DNA from: Bacillus changyiensis
GTDB taxonomy: Bacteria > Bacillota > Bacilli > Bacillales > Bacillaceae
DNA length: 64,000 bases
Reading direction: 5' to 3'
Assembly (NCBI RefSeq): GCF_027706145.1
Contig: NZ_JAQFWW010000002.1
Span: forward strand, 1 to 64,000
Made by a program: the position numbers and the translations under genes. The notes below the pieces were generated by a model. That model worked only from the letters and a program-made list of their open reading frames with translations. It was not told the DNA's origin and did not search any database. Shown in pieces: positions 17,567 through 27,541 of this stretch; the first letter of the stretch is position 1, and every line of letters begins with the position of its first letter.

Positions 17567-18814
17567 TTAGGTTAAGCCATTTAATTTTTTGTATTTTAAT
17601 ATAGAAAAGTAAAGGTTAGCCATTTTGTACCAAGTTCGCAAGTCTACAACCCCAGTTTCCGGTATGATAAATATTCTTTGAAACTCTTTAACAGCATTTT
17701 TAGTTGCTGATCCAAATTTACCATCCACTTTCATTTTAGGAATTTGGGTATATTGTTTAGCAATTTCATTTAGATAGACTTGAATTTCACGTACATCAGA
17801 ACCAGATGTTCTTTCTTTCAAAATTTGTTCTGGAGGAGGTGTAGGACGGCCTTGAAAAATTACGCCAGGGCTATGCGCTATTTTTATTGAACTATAACAG
17901 CCCTGCTTTTCATAAAAATATTTAAGAATAGCTAGATGTTCATATCCTTGTTTTGCAAGTTCTTGACTTTTATATTGTCCTAATCGGCAAGATGTTGGAT
18001 AAGCACGGTATTCAGCTAAAAATGGTTGTATTTTATTAGGATCAGGATGTTTAATATATTGATTAAATATAGTATCAACTACTTCAATTATTTCTTTAAA
18101 AGTAGTTTGTAGTGGGTCAAATTTATGATCAAACTGAATTAGACATGTAATGTCAAATTTCCCTTCATAATATTGAGTAAATATCTTGTTTAATGTATAA
18201 GAAGTAATACAAAGAATATTAGCCTTTAAAGCTTCCGAATGCCAACTTGAGAAAATTTCACCACAAGCCACTTTTGTAATGTAATCTGTAAATTTAACTA
18301 AATATTTGGGTGCAGAATAATCTTTGGGCGCTCCACAGTGTACAATAATATATTCAGGTATCAATAGGCCTATGGGAGGGCTATCAGGACGACTGGAAGA
18401 AGATTGTGGTTGTGGATCAGGAATAGCAAGTGGATCTATAGGAGGTTTTATAGGTTCGGGTTGGGCTAACTTATGTTCTGGGATAGTGTAATGTTGTCTA
18501 TCATTTCTCCCTCTCTGGATAGTCATTGGGATCTCTTGTATGCCTGAAGTATTTGGAAAAACTTGCACTCCATCAACTTTTATTGAATTGTATCCGTTGG
18601 CTGACACATTAACAGTATATGATGAATAAGGCTCTTGAGCAGGCAATTCAACTGATTTTGTTTGGCCAGATGCATTTGTTTCAAGTGTTATACTTTGGTT
18701 GTTTCCTGTAATTGTTACTGTTGCACCATGAATTGGTTTAGCTTTGTTACCTTCAAATACAAACACCATTAATTTTCCGGTTTTTTGTCTAAGGCAAAGG
18801 TTATAGTCTTTCAA
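17567..18814 (-). CDS. Peptidoglycan-binding protein with SpoIID-like region (module copy 2)
   Basis: A 415-residue paralogue of the protein at 15762 with the same order of domains: beta domain (about 10-92), linker, IPEYIIVHCGAP and FTDYITKVACGEIFSSWHSEALKAN in the SpoIID-like part, and a C-terminal peptidoglycan-binding-1 domain (SGSDVREIQVYLNEI, DGKFGSATKNAVKEFQ). The start is preceded by AGGAAGTG. It lies 44 bases downstream of the tyrosine-rich gene at 18858 and 52 bases upstream of the next small gene. The four genes may form one transcript on the minus strand. Confidence 0.72.
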   Translation of the reverse strand: MKDYNLCLRQKTGKLMVFVFEGNKAKPIHGATVTITGNNQSITLETNASGQTKSVELPAQEPYSSYTVNVSANGYNSIKVDGVQVFPNTSGIQEIPMTIQRGRNDRQHYTIPEHKLAQPEPIKPPIDPLAIPDPQPQSSSSRPDSPPIGLLIPEYIIVHCGAPKDYSAPKYLVKFTDYITKVACGEIFSSWHSEALKANILCITSYTLNKIFTQYYEGKFDITCLIQFDHKFDPLQTTFKEIIEVVDTIFNQYIKHPDPNKIQPFLAEYRAYPTSCRLGQYKSQELAKQGYEHLAILKYFYEKQGCYSSIKIAHSPGVIFQGRPTPPPEQILKERTSGSDVREIQVYLNEIAKQYTQIPKMKVDGKFGSATKNAVKEFQRIFIIPETGVVDLRTWYKMANLYFSILKYKKLNGLT

Positions 18815-18857
18815 CTGATTTCACTTCCTAAATAATTTTATCCCTTAAACATAACTT

Positions 18858-19202
18858 TTATAGTTGATTTGCTGGTATATCTTTAATTGATTCATTCACG
18901 ATCGTTCCATCTTTTTTAACAGGAGCTACGATTGTAACTAGTTCTTGACCTGTAGAGGTAATCATAACATTATGAATAAAAATTCGTGTTTTAGCTGGAA
19001 TTGTATAACCCGTAGGAAGAGTGACAGGTTTTGAAGTAGTATAATATTTGCCGATCAGATCTGCAAATTTTGGAACTCTAATATAATAATCTTCCATTGG
19101 TCGATTTTCATACATATAATATGAATATTGTCTAGGATAACAGTAAGGGTTTTGATATATATTTGAATAAACATTAGGATAAATGTAAAAATTTTTATAC
19201 AT
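18858..19202 (-). CDS. Small tyrosine-rich protein, probable spore surface (module copy 2)
   Basis: A 114-residue protein with 14 tyrosines in its first 43 residues, followed by a body (LIGKYYTTSKPVTLPTGYTI, VTIVAPVKKDG) reading like a small beta domain. The arrangement parallels the gene at 17206, though the sequences are only loosely alike. It is the first gene of the four-gene set; its AAAAAAAGGAG site is strong. No named family recognised. A spore-surface role is inferred from composition and context. Confidence 0.6.
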   Translation of the reverse strand: MYKNFYIYPNVYSNIYQNPYCYPRQYSYYMYENRPMEDYYIRVPKFADLIGKYYTTSKPVTLPTGYTIPAKTRIFIHNVMITSTGQELVTIVAPVKKDGTIVNESIKDIPANQL

Positions 19203-19205
19203 TTA

Positions 19206-19676
19206 ATTTTTCTCCTTTTTTTGTAATTTTTATTACAATTTCTTATATATTCACAAAGGCTTGTGTGGGTGTATGTCTCTAAAAACTTTGAAGAGTGTTA
19301 AAGTCACCACAGATAGCTGTAAAAAATCCACTACCAAGAACCCCTTTATATTTAGATTCTCGTCATTTAGATAATCTGGAGCATTTCAATGTGTCCTTAA
19401 AACGGAGATGCCTTTCCTTTGGACTGCCCGATTGTAGATTCTGCACGACCTTCCAATCTCTTTATCACGCGGAACTGTACGAATAGACATCGAGATTAGT
19501 AGAAGTTTTTCGTAAAGTACGTTCCTTTTTCACTCGTTTACCCGATCTATTTGCGGACAAAGTCAACGCCTCCATTTCAATTAAGTCATCGAAGAGAAAA
19601 CCGCAACCTTGTCGTTGATAGGACTGCACCCCTGCACAATGCCCATTCTGAGTCATCCCTTAAATCAACAAAAACA
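19206..19676. other. No gene recognised
   Basis: About 470 bases between the coat-like genes and the tRNA terminator. It contains the upstream region of the 18858-19202 gene. Short frames exist but carry nothing I recognise. Confidence 0.45.
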
Positions 19677-19722
19677 AAAAAACGGTAGGAATCCCGTTAT
19701 ATCAACGTTTTCCTACCGTTTT
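19677..19722 (-). terminator. Terminator after tRNA-Ala
   Basis: On the minus strand AAACGGTAGGAA pairs with TTCCTACCGTTT and is followed by a T run (the A run at 19673-19682 on the plus strand). It begins about 10 bases after the tRNA 3' end. Confidence 0.85.
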
Positions 19723-19732
19723 ACTTTCGATA

Positions 19733-19805
19733 TGGAGCATAGCGGGCTCGAACCGCTGACCTCTACACTGCCAGTGTAGCGCTCTCCCAGCTGAGCTAAT
19801 GCCCC
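19733..19805 (-). tRNA. tRNA-Ala (anticodon GGC)
   Basis: A 73-base cloverleaf. The acceptor GGGGCAT pairs with ATGCTCC, including the G3-U70 pair that marks alanine tRNAs. The D arm is TAGCTCAGCTGGGAGAGC. The anticodon stem CTACA/TGTAG encloses loop CTGGCAG, giving anticodon GGC. The T arm contains GGTTCGAGCCC. The 3' CCA is not encoded and must be added. It is a single-gene unit with its own promoter and terminator. Confidence 0.97.
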
Positions 19806-19824
19806 TTTTAATTGAGACATGGTT

Positions 19825-19853
19825 ATTATAGATGGAATTTGGAATAAAAGCAA
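19825..19853 (-). promoter_or_regulatory. Promoter of tRNA-Ala
   Basis: TTGCTT (19848-19853) and a perfect TATAAT (19825-19830) are separated by 17 bases on the minus strand, about 20 bases from the tRNA 5' end. Confidence 0.75.
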
Positions 19854-19898
19854 GTGGATTTTTGTTTTATTCTTACAAGCAACAACTAATATTTTTCA

Positions 19899-19941
19899 AT
19901 CGGATGGAACTTCCTTCTTTAAAGAAAGGAAAAGTTCCATC
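19899..19941 (-). terminator. Long hairpin after galM
   Basis: GGATGGAACTT pairs with AAGTTCCATCC and the inner TTCTTT with AAAGAA, making a long stem just beyond the galM stop. The T run after it is weak (GATTGAAAAAT on the minus strand), so it may protect the mRNA 3' end as much as terminate. Confidence 0.65.
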
Positions 19942-19961
19942 CAAAACAAACATCGTAACCC

Positions 19962-20990
19962 CTAAAAAATGATGTTGTACTTTGTTTGAGAAGTGTAACT
20001 TTCGCCCGCATGAAGAATAATATTTCCAAAATCTTCGAATTCAATTGCACCTGGGGCCACTTGGGTTTCAAATGTGATTCCACCGTGTTGACTTAATTTT
20101 TCTCCATGCATAAGTGGCACACCTTCGACACAATTCGTAGTATACACAACGATTGCTGGCTCTTCTGTGTATACCTCAACTTTTATTTTTTCATCAGGAC
20201 TGATCAATTTCGCTGCCATTTGCTCTAGATTTGAGCACGCCAGAAAGAATGGATGATCGATCCCTTGCACCTTGTTCACTTCTATATCATTGGATTCAAA
20301 TGTTGATTTTAATTTCTTCGGAGTTCGAAAATCATAAGCCGTTCCAATGACACTTCTCTTTTCACCAGTTACCATGGTTTCGTCATCTACTGGTGCAAAT
20401 TCTTTAGAGCATATTTGTAAAGCATGATCATCAATTGAATGGTTTGGATGTCCTGTTAAGTTAAAATAGACGTGATTTGTCGGGTTAAAAATTGTATTTT
20501 TATCACTTTTTGCTTGATAGCTTACAGACCAAATATTGAAGTTGTCTAATGTATAAGTCACACTGACTTCTATGTTCCCTGGAAAACCATTCTCACCATC
20601 GGGTGAATGTGTTGAAAAGACGATTGATGCACTTTGTTCCGTCTTCTTCATTTCATAACCCCAAGTTTTCTCATCGAAGCCAGGTTTTCCACCATGTAAA
20701 GTATTACCTAATTGATTGACAGACGTTTTGTAATGTATATCATCGAGAGAAAATTCACCATTTTTTATTCTTCCTGCAACTCTTCCGATTGTCGCTCCGA
20801 AGTATGTTTCTTGCTGATAATCCTCTATAGCATCAAATCCCAATACGATATTCTTACGACCTGAAGCAGTTGGGACATAAAGATTGACGATTCTTGCACC
20901 AAAGTTTGACACTTCTAATATGACCCCATGATCATTTTCAATCGTAAACAGCAAGTGATTATCCCCAAATGGTCTTTCGGTTATGTTCAT
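19962..20990 (-). CDS. galM: Aldose 1-epimerase (mutarotase)
   Basis: A 342-residue beta-sandwich enzyme that interconverts alpha and beta anomers of sugars such as arabinose, xylose and galactose. Family features are LGFDAIEDYQQETYFGATIGRVAGRI, the NQLGNTLHGGKPGFD histidine segment, NPTNHVYFNL with the second catalytic histidine, and a C-terminal glutamate in the VAPGAIEF stretch. The start at ATG 20990 has AAAGGAG upstream. It lies 24 bases after tkt, as last gene of tal-tkt-galM, where it would speed use of the sugar anomer released by the transporter. Confidence 0.9.
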   Translation of the reverse strand: MNITERPFGDNHLLFTIENDHGVILEVSNFGARIVNLYVPTASGRKNIVLGFDAIEDYQQETYFGATIGRVAGRIKNGEFSLDDIHYKTSVNQLGNTLHGGKPGFDEKTWGYEMKKTEQSASIVFSTHSPDGENGFPGNIEVSVTYTLDNFNIWSVSYQAKSDKNTIFNPTNHVYFNLTGHPNHSIDDHALQICSKEFAPVDDETMVTGEKRSVIGTAYDFRTPKKLKSTFESNDIEVNKVQGIDHPFFLACSNLEQMAAKLISPDEKIKVEVYTEEPAIVVYTTNCVEGVPLMHGEKLSQHGGITFETQVAPGAIEFEDFGNIILHAGESYTSQTKYNIIF

Positions 20991-21014
20991 TCTTCCGACT
21001 CCTTTCACTTTTCA

Positions 21015-23012
21015 TTAAACGAATGCTTTATATTTTGCCATGACATTTTCTACTGTGAAGCCAAATGTTTCGTACACAATCTGTCCAGGAGCTGAGGCAC
21101 CGAATTGATCGATGGTGACAGTTGCACCTTTTAGTCCTACGTATTTACCCCAACCGAAGCTTGAACCTGCTTCAATTGCTACACGTTTTGTAATACATGA
21201 TGGTAAGACTGATTCTTTATATTCAATAGATTGTTGATCAAATAAATTGAAGCTTGGAAGAGAAACAACAGATACATCGATCCCTTCTTCACGTAGTTTT
21301 GCTTGTGCATCTAATGCAAGTTTGACTTCTGCACCAGTAGCCATCAAAATCCCTTCAGGTATTTCACCTTGTGCTGGAGAAAGAACATATCCACCTTTGG
21401 CCACGTTTTCTTCAGCACCACTTGCTGTACCAGGAAGAACCGGTAAGTTTTGGCGACTAAGAACTAATACGGTTGGCTTGTCAGTTGCTGAAACAGCTAA
21501 CTTCCAAGCAGCACGTACTTCATTTCCGTCTGCTGGGCGAATCACGATTGCATTTGGAATAGAACGAACACTAGCTAATTGTTCAATTGGCTCATGTGTT
21601 GGGCCATCTTCTCCTACTGCTATAGAGTCATGTGTTAGCACATAAGTGACCGGTAAATGTTGAATGGCTGCCATACGAATGGCTGGAAGTAAGTAGTTAG
21701 AGAAAACAAAGAATGTTCCTCCATAAACTCGTGTGCCACCATGGAGTGCGATTCCATTCATAGCTGCAGCCATTGCGAATTCACGTACACCAAACCAAAT
21801 GTTTCGCCCACGATAATTTTCAGAAGAAAAATCTGTCTCTGCCGCAACCATGGTATTGTTTGATTTGGAAAGATCAGCTGATCCACCCCAAAGTGTAGGA
21901 ACTGTTTTTGATAAAGCTTGAATCATTTCTTGAGAAGTGACGCGGCTTGCAGCACTCGTTCCCTTTTCATAAACTGGCATTTCACTATCGTAACCATCAG
22001 GAAGAATGCCTGCAAATGCTGATAGATATTGTTCAGCTAAGTCTGGAAATTGTTTAGCGTAATCAGAAAATAAAACATTCCATTCACTTTCTGCACGACA
22101 TCCACGCGCTTGAATCGTTTCACAGAAACGGTCGTACACTTCTTCTGGAACTTCAAAAGCATCGTGTGACCACTCATAAACACTTTTTGCGTGCTTGATG
22201 CCTTCATCACCTAATGGTGCGCCGTGAACACCGCTTGTCCCCTCATTCGGCGCACCATATCCAATCACTGTTTTCACTTCGATTAAAGTTGGTTTTCTTG
22301 TCTCTGTTTGGGCTGCCTCAATGGCCTTTCTAATCTCAGCTAAGTCATTTCCATCGTTCACTAAAATATGTTGCCAGCCATATGCTTCAAAACGTTTTCC
22401 TACATTTTCAGTAAAGGCTTTTGAAGTTGGTCCATCTAGAGAAATATCATTTGAATCATAGAAGGCTATTAATTTCCCTAGTTTTAAATGCCCGGCAAGT
22501 GATGCAGCTTCCTGTGAAACCCCCTCCATCAAATCTCCATCACCACATAAAGTGTAAGTAAAGTGGTCCACTATCTTGAATTCGCCTTTATTATAAGTTG
22601 CAGCTAAATGAGCCTCTGCCATTGCCATTCCTACAGCATTTGCAAAACCTTGTCCAAGCGGACCTGTTGTTGCTTCCACTCCATCAGTATGATCCACTTC
22701 AGGATGTCCTGGTGTAAGCGAATCCCATTGGCGGAAGTTCTTCAACTCATCAATCGACAAGTTATAGCCTGACAAATGAAGTAAGCTATACAGCATGGCT
22801 GAACCGTGTCCAGCTGATAATACGAAACGGTCACGGTTCGTCCAATCACGACCAGTCTTAGGATTGACGTTTAAAAATGTTGACCAAAGAACATAAGCCA
22901 TTGGTGATGCACCCATCGGTAAACCTGGATGTCCTGATTTTGCTTTTTGAATTGCGTCAATACTCAAAGTACGAATTGCGTTTACTGCCAAATGATCAAT
23001 TCTATCAAACAC
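21015..23012 (-). CDS. tkt: Transketolase
   Basis: A 665-residue thiamine-diphosphate enzyme moving two-carbon units between ketoses and aldoses in the non-oxidative pentose phosphate pathway. The N-terminal [18 protein letters not shown] segment, the ThDP/Mg motif [19 protein letters not shown] (about 155-173), the catalytic glutamate area [19 protein letters not shown] and the C-terminal domain are all present. The GTG start follows the tal stop with no gap and an AAGGAGG site inside tal, so translation is coupled. This extra tkt sits with arabinose genes; the housekeeping copy would be elsewhere. Confidence 0.96.
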   Translation of the reverse strand: MFDRIDHLAVNAIRTLSIDAIQKAKSGHPGLPMGASPMAYVLWSTFLNVNPKTGRDWTNRDRFVLSAGHGSAMLYSLLHLSGYNLSIDELKNFRQWDSLTPGHPEVDHTDGVEATTGPLGQGFANAVGMAMAEAHLAATYNKGEFKIVDHFTYTLCGDGDLMEGVSQEAASLAGHLKLGKLIAFYDSNDISLDGPTSKAFTENVGKRFEAYGWQHILVNDGNDLAEIRKAIEAAQTETRKPTLIEVKTVIGYGAPNEGTSGVHGAPLGDEGIKHAKSVYEWSHDAFEVPEEVYDRFCETIQARGCRAESEWNVLFSDYAKQFPDLAEQYLSAFAGILPDGYDSEMPVYEKGTSAASRVTSQEMIQALSKTVPTLWGGSADLSKSNNTMVAAETDFSSENYRGRNIWFGVREFAMAAAMNGIALHGGTRVYGGTFFVFSNYLLPAIRMAAIQHLPVTYVLTHDSIAVGEDGPTHEPIEQLASVRSIPNAIVIRPADGNEVRAAWKLAVSATDKPTVLVLSRQNLPVLPGTASGAEENVAKGGYVLSPAQGEIPEGILMATGAEVKLALDAQAKLREEGIDVSVVSLPSFNLFDQQSIEYKESVLPSCITKRVAIEAGSSFGWGKYVGLKGATVTIDQFGASAPGQIVYETFGFTVENVMAKYKAFV

Positions 23013-23666
23013 TTAGGCTTCCTCCTTCTTGAAGCTTTCCCAATCTTTCATGAATTGTGCAATCCCGTTATCTGTTAACGGATGGCTCCATAATTTAGGG
23101 AATAATGAACCAGGAATGGTTGCAATATGCGCACCAACTTTAGCAGTAGCTTCAACATGCTCAAGACTACGAATACTTGCGGCAATAATTTCAGCTTTTA
23201 ATCCATAATTATTCAAAACTGTGCGTAAGTCTTCAATTAGTTTGATTCCAGGTGTGCCAATATCATCTAAACGACCTAAAAATGGTGAAATAAAAGTTGC
23301 ACCTGCTTTTGCTGCCATCAATCCTTGTGCAACAGAAAAAATAAGTGTCACATTTGTCTTAATACCTTCTTGACTCAAAATGTGTGTAGCCTTTAACCCT
23401 TCTTCTGTCATCGGAATTTTCACAACAATGTTATCTGCCCATTTTGCAATTTTACGTGCTTCTTTCACCATCCCTTCAGCATCTAAACTAATCACTTCTG
23501 CTGAAACGGGGCCAGAAACAATTGAGCAAATTTCTTTGATGACTTCTTCAAAGTTGCGACCTTCACGACTGATAATCGTAGGATTAGTCGTTACACCATC
23601 AACTAAACCAAGGCTATGAATACGTTTGATTTCTTCTACATTCGCTGTGTCTAAAAAGAATTTCAT
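23013..23666 (-). CDS. tal: Transaldolase (short MipB/TalC type)
   Basis: A 217-residue single-domain aldolase-fold enzyme. [13 protein letters not shown] and the VTTNPTIIS phosphate-site segment start it. The Schiff-base lysine lies in [16 protein letters not shown], and [13 protein letters not shown] is conserved. It transfers dihydroxyacetone units between sedoheptulose 7-phosphate and glyceraldehyde 3-phosphate. The short form can be transaldolase or fructose-6-phosphate aldolase; genomic pairing with tkt favours transaldolase. It is first gene of tal-tkt-galM, downstream of the araE terminator. Confidence 0.9.
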   Translation of the reverse strand: MKFFLDTANVEEIKRIHSLGLVDGVTTNPTIISREGRNFEEVIKEICSIVSGPVSAEVISLDAEGMVKEARKIAKWADNIVVKIPMTEEGLKATHILSQEGIKTNVTLIFSVAQGLMAAKAGATFISPFLGRLDDIGTPGIKLIEDLRTVLNNYGLKAEIIAASIRSLEHVEATAKVGAHIATIPGSLFPKLWSHPLTDNGIAQFMKDWESFKKEEA

Positions 23667-23802
23667 CTTGATATCACACTTTCTTTATAAAGTTAGTTGC
23701 ACATTTTCTTCCGCGTTTGTATTGTCATAGATGGATTCTTACATAGTATACGTTACATGAAAATCTTAAAAACTCAATCTTATGAGAATATCAATCTCGA
23801 GT

Positions 23803-23835
23803 TAAAAAATGGCCGAAGTACAACTCCGGCCTTAA
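23803..23835 (-). terminator. Terminator after araE
   Basis: On the minus strand GGCCGGAGT pairs with ACTTCGGCC and is followed by ATTTTTTAA. It separates araE from tal-tkt-galM, which therefore probably has its own promoter or receives read-through. Confidence 0.85.
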
Positions 23836-23855
23836 GAAAAGCGTAAATAACTTTA

Positions 23856-25223
23856 TTACACTCTAGCAGCCTCAGCTGATTTTTTTGCAGAACGAGCTGC
23901 CATTTCAGTTTCAATCTGTTCTAAGCTACGGCCTTTCGTTTCTACAACTACGAAACGGATGAAGAATAACCCTAAAACACAGATGATACCGAAAGCTGAG
24001 AAGATCACACCAAAACTGAACTTAGCTGCAAGGACTGGGAAAACAAGTCCAACTGCAAGTGAACCTGTCCAGTTGAAGGCTGATGAAATACCAGCACCGA
24101 TGCCACGTACAGCTAGCGGGAAGATTTCCCCAACGATAATCCAAGTAAGTGGTGCCCAAGAAAACGAGTAGAAAAGGATGAAAAAGCAAAGTGCAATTAA
24201 TGTTACCCAGTTGAGTACACCTTCATTCGTTCCTAATGCTTCAAGAATTGCTGGTGTAAAGAATGAAAGAGCCATACCGGCGCCGCCAATCGTCAGGATT
24301 GTCCGGCGATTATATTTATCTACAAATTGTAAGAAGATAACGGTTGTCACCACGAAGATCACACCGACAATAACTGTAAATCCAGCAGCTACCTGTGGTG
24401 CTAAACCAACTTTACGTGCAATACTTGTAGCATAATAAACAATTGAGTTTGCACCTTGAATTTGTTGAAAAGTAGCCATCCCAACTCCAATAATGAGAGC
24501 CATCCGGAATTTCTTATGGAATAACTGTCCGATACCTGATTCTTCATGTTCAGCAACATCTTGAATCTCAGAAATTTCAGCATCTACTTCGGCTTTTGAA
24601 CTACGAAGAGATGCTAATACTTCGCGTGCTTTATCTACCATACCATTTTTAATTAAGTAGCGAGGTGATTCTGGAAGTTTTAACATACCAATGTATAATA
24701 CGATGGCAAAAATACCAGCACTACCAAGCATTAATCGCCAACTGTTTGGAATTGGTTCAAAAATGAAAGCGACGATATAACTTAACAAGAGCCCAATTAC
24801 AATCATTAACTGGTTCAACCCTGATAGTTTTCCCCGAATATTCGCTGGTGCTATTTCGGACATGTATGCAGGAACTAGAGAAGAAGCTGTACCGACTGCT
24901 GTTCCTAGGAACACACGAGCAATTGTCAAGAAGATTTCATCTGGTGCAAAAGCAGAACCTACTGCACCTACAAAGAAAATAACAGAAGCAATTAAGATTA
25001 GTTTTCTACGACCAAACTTATCCCCTAGTAAACCGCTTAAAATTGACCCAATGATAGCTCCACCCATTAATGAAGATACAACAATCCCTAACCATAATGG
25101 ACTCAAATTAAAATCATGATTGATATGTCCTTCCGCACCTGCAATAATCCCTATATCATAACCAAATAAGATTCCAGCAAATGAGCCGAAGAAGAAAATA
25201 AACTTACTTGATACATTACTCAT
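23856..25223 (-). CDS. araE: Arabinose-proton symporter (MFS sugar porter family)
   Basis: A 455-residue transporter with 12 membrane segments. Sugar-porter signatures are GYDIGIIAGA in segment 1, LLGDKFGRRKLI after segment 2, VPAYMSEIAPANIRGKL in segment 4, PESPRYLIK at the start of the central loop, and the QQIQGANSIVYYA segment 7 motif. The last part has the VETKGRSLEQIE end. Arabinose specificity is inferred from its place after araBDA. The ATG at 25223 has AAAGGAG upstream; the longer frame to 25277 lacks a site. Confidence 0.88.
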   Translation of the reverse strand: MSNVSSKFIFFFGSFAGILFGYDIGIIAGAEGHINHDFNLSPLWLGIVVSSLMGGAIIGSILSGLLGDKFGRRKLILIASVIFFVGAVGSAFAPDEIFLTIARVFLGTAVGTASSLVPAYMSEIAPANIRGKLSGLNQLMIVIGLLLSYIVAFIFEPIPNSWRLMLGSAGIFAIVLYIGMLKLPESPRYLIKNGMVDKAREVLASLRSSKAEVDAEISEIQDVAEHEESGIGQLFHKKFRMALIIGVGMATFQQIQGANSIVYYATSIARKVGLAPQVAAGFTVIVGVIFVVTTVIFLQFVDKYNRRTILTIGGAGMALSFFTPAILEALGTNEGVLNWVTLIALCFFILFYSFSWAPLTWIIVGEIFPLAVRGIGAGISSAFNWTGSLAVGLVFPVLAAKFSFGVIFSAFGIICVLGLFFIRFVVVETKGRSLEQIETEMAARSAKKSAEAARV

Positions 25224-25285
25224 GATGCATTTCTCCTTTCCGTTGTCTGAATTTCCCCATAAGTAACATCGTTTCACGCCGATGT

Positions 25286-25299
25286 TTTAAGCGCTTTCA
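25286..25299 (-). promoter_or_regulatory. cre site (CcpA) upstream of araE
   Basis: TGAAAGCGCTTAAA on the minus strand matches the catabolite-responsive element consensus at all but one defined position. It lies about 60 bases before the araE start, so araE is probably repressed by CcpA when preferred sugars are present. Confidence 0.65.
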
Positions 25300-25348
25300 T
25301 ATCACCTTAAAAACCGCGCTCTCTGATGAATGAATATCCAACCTGAAA

Positions 25349-25381
25349 AATTCACCTCCAAGGATGCACGGCCTCCTTGGA
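25349..25381 (-). terminator. Hairpin between araA and araE
   Basis: CCTCCAAGG pairs with CCTTGGAGG about 11 bases after the araA stop, followed on the minus strand by TGAATTTTTC. It may be a partial terminator or an mRNA-stabilising stem lowering araE expression relative to araBDA. Confidence 0.6.
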
Positions 25382-25392
25382 GGGTCAAGACA

Positions 25393-26811
25393 TTACTTAA
25401 TCACTACGTATTCCAAACCTACTAGTTTTGCATAAGTGACAATTTGATCTGTTGTTAAATTCAATGAAACAACTGTATGGTGACCGCCACCATTCTCAAT
25501 CCAAGCTTTAACCCCATCTTGAAAGTTTGGTTTAATGTTCCAAAGTACACGAGCGACTGGAAGTTTTGGTGCTGAAACAATTGGCTCAAATGCAGAAACT
25601 TCATTGATTAACAGTTTGAAATGAGTTCCAAAGTCAGCCATTGAAACAACCACACCATCGCCTGCTTGACCGTCAAACACCAAGCGAGCTGGATCTTCCC
25701 GATCACCAATACCTAGTGGAGATACAACAATTTTTGGTTTGTTACTTGCTAAGGTTGGATCTACTTCAAGCATATGTGATTGAAGGACTGATTCTTGTCC
25801 AACAGCTAATTCATAAGTGTAATCTTCCATAAAACCTGTTGATTGGTGATGGCTCATCACTTTAAGCAAGCGATCAAGCGCTGCAGTCTTCCAATCTCCT
25901 TCACCAGCAAACCCATATCCTTGTGCCATCAAACGTTGAACCGCAAGACCTGGAAGCTGTTTCATTCCATACAAATCTTCGAAGTTAGATGTAAAAGCAT
26001 TGTAACCACCATCATCAAGAAAACGTTTAATCGCAATTTCATAGCTTGCTTGTACTTTTACACTAGCTTCCCAATCTTCCTTACTGTAAGTACCATAATC
26101 AAATTCATAAAGGTCTGCATATTCTGTAAATAGAGCATCAATTTCTTCATCCTTAACAGCATTGACATATTGAACAAGGTCTCCAATACCAAAATAGTCA
26201 ACTGTCCATCCAAATTGAATTTGCGCTTCTATTTTATCCCCTTCGGTAACTCCAACATTACGCATGTTGTCACCAAAACGAGCGACTTTAATGTTAAAGC
26301 TTTCATTATAAGCAACTGCTACGTCCATCCAATCTGCAATTTGCTGTTGAACCTCAGCGCGTTGCCAGTAGCCTACTACAACTTTATTTTGTTTATTCAA
26401 ACGAGCATTGATAAAACCATATTCACGGTCACCATGTGCTGATTGGTTTAAGTTCATGAAGTCCATATCAATGGTTTCCCAAGGAATACTTTCATTAAAT
26501 TGTGTTGCTAAATGAAGTAACGGTTTTTGTAATAATTTTGTTCCACGAATCCACATTTTTGCAGGTGAGAAAGTATGCATCCAAGTGATGACACCAGCAA
26601 CTTCATCACGATAGTTGACCTCTTTCATCATGCTTGTGATTTTATCTGCACGAACAGCTAAATCTTGCAACACAACTGGATATGGTAAGATACCGCTTTC
26701 ATTTAATGCATCTGTCATTGTTTGTGCATGTGCTTTCACTTCTGCTAATGCTTCTTCACCATAAAGATGTTGTGAACCTACGACAAACCAAAATTGTTTT
26801 TTTGTAGTCAT
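25393..26811 (-). CDS. araA: L-arabinose isomerase
   Basis: A 472-residue isomerase converting L-arabinose to L-ribulose with a manganese ion. The [14 protein letters not shown] start, [14 protein letters not shown], the [28 protein letters not shown] block and the [12 protein letters not shown] metal/active-site region are all intact. The ATG at 26811 (MTTKKQ) is chosen for the AGAGGAT site; the frame is open seven codons further upstream. The length is nearer the lactic acid bacterial than the B. subtilis form. Second step of the araBDA operon. Confidence 0.96.
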   Translation of the reverse strand: MTTKKQFWFVVGSQHLYGEEALAEVKAHAQTMTDALNESGILPYPVVLQDLAVRADKITSMMKEVNYRDEVAGVITWMHTFSPAKMWIRGTKLLQKPLLHLATQFNESIPWETIDMDFMNLNQSAHGDREYGFINARLNKQNKVVVGYWQRAEVQQQIADWMDVAVAYNESFNIKVARFGDNMRNVGVTEGDKIEAQIQFGWTVDYFGIGDLVQYVNAVKDEEIDALFTEYADLYEFDYGTYSKEDWEASVKVQASYEIAIKRFLDDGGYNAFTSNFEDLYGMKQLPGLAVQRLMAQGYGFAGEGDWKTAALDRLLKVMSHHQSTGFMEDYTYELAVGQESVLQSHMLEVDPTLASNKPKIVVSPLGIGDREDPARLVFDGQAGDGVVVSMADFGTHFKLLINEVSAFEPIVSAPKLPVARVLWNIKPNFQDGVKAWIENGGGHHTVVSLNLTTDQIVTYAKLVGLEYVVIK

Positions 26812-26845
26812 CTTGGATCCTCTTTTCTTCATTTAATAGTTTATA

Positions 26846-27541
26846 TTATTTTTGCCCATAATAGGCATTTTCCCCATGTTTTCGTAAATAGTGTTTATCT
26901 AAGATGCGCTTTGGTAATTCTTCAGCAAAATGATTTAATTCTCGGGTAAATAAATTCATTTTCGAAACTTCTTCTAAGACTACGCTATTCATGACTGCTG
27001 ACTTTGCATCTTTGCCCCAAGTGAACGGACCGTGTCCATGAAGTAAAATACCGGGTACTGCTAAAATATCTAATCCTCGCTCTTCAAATGTTTCGATGAT
27101 GACACGACCAGTTTCTACCTCGTAACCACGATCAATCTCCTCTTGTGTCAAGAAGCGGGCACATGGTACAGGACCATAGAATGTGTCTGCATGAGTGGTC
27201 CCCATCGCTGGAAGATCAAGACCTGCTTGAGCCCAGGTTGTCGCCCAAGTTGAATGAGTGTGCACAATGCCACCGATTTCTCGGTAATGCTGATATAGTA
27301 CTGCGTGTGTCGCCGTATCTGATGAAGGGTTTAGCTCTCCTTCAACAACATTGCCATCTAAATCAACAACGACCATATCACTAGCTTTCATCGTCTCATA
27401 ATCAACACCGCTAGGTTTGATCACAAATAAACCGCTTTCACGATCGATAGCACTTACATTTCCCCATGTGTATTTCACAAGTCCATGTTTAGGTAAATCC
27501 AAATTCGCTTGCAATACTTCTTCTTTTAGTTGTTCTAACAC
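26846..27541 (-). CDS. araD: L-ribulose-5-phosphate 4-epimerase
   Basis: A 231-residue class II aldolase-family epimerase making D-xylulose 5-phosphate from L-ribulose 5-phosphate. Zinc ligands appear in [14 protein letters not shown] and [28 protein letters not shown] and IKPSGVDYE form the substrate site. The GTG start overlaps the araB stop by 7 bases, implying translational coupling, and no independent promoter is seen. Confidence 0.95.
   Translation of the reverse strand: MLEQLKEEVLQANLDLPKHGLVKYTWGNVSAIDRESGLFVIKPSGVDYETMKASDMVVVDLDGNVVEGELNPSSDTATHAVLYQHYREIGGIVHTHSTWATTWAQAGLDLPAMGTTHADTFYGPVPCARFLTQEEIDRGYEVETGRVIIETFEERGLDILAVPGILLHGHGPFTWGKDAKSAVMNSVVLEEVSKMNLFTRELNHFAEELPKRILDKHYLRKHGENAYYGQK

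Noticed and set aside
15080-19202. Reading the amidase and neighbours as a prophage
   Set aside because: No phage structural, integrase or holin genes are present; the neighbours look like spore-surface genes.
25641-26442. Plus-strand frames inside araA
   Set aside because: Antisense shadows of a well-conserved enzyme gene.
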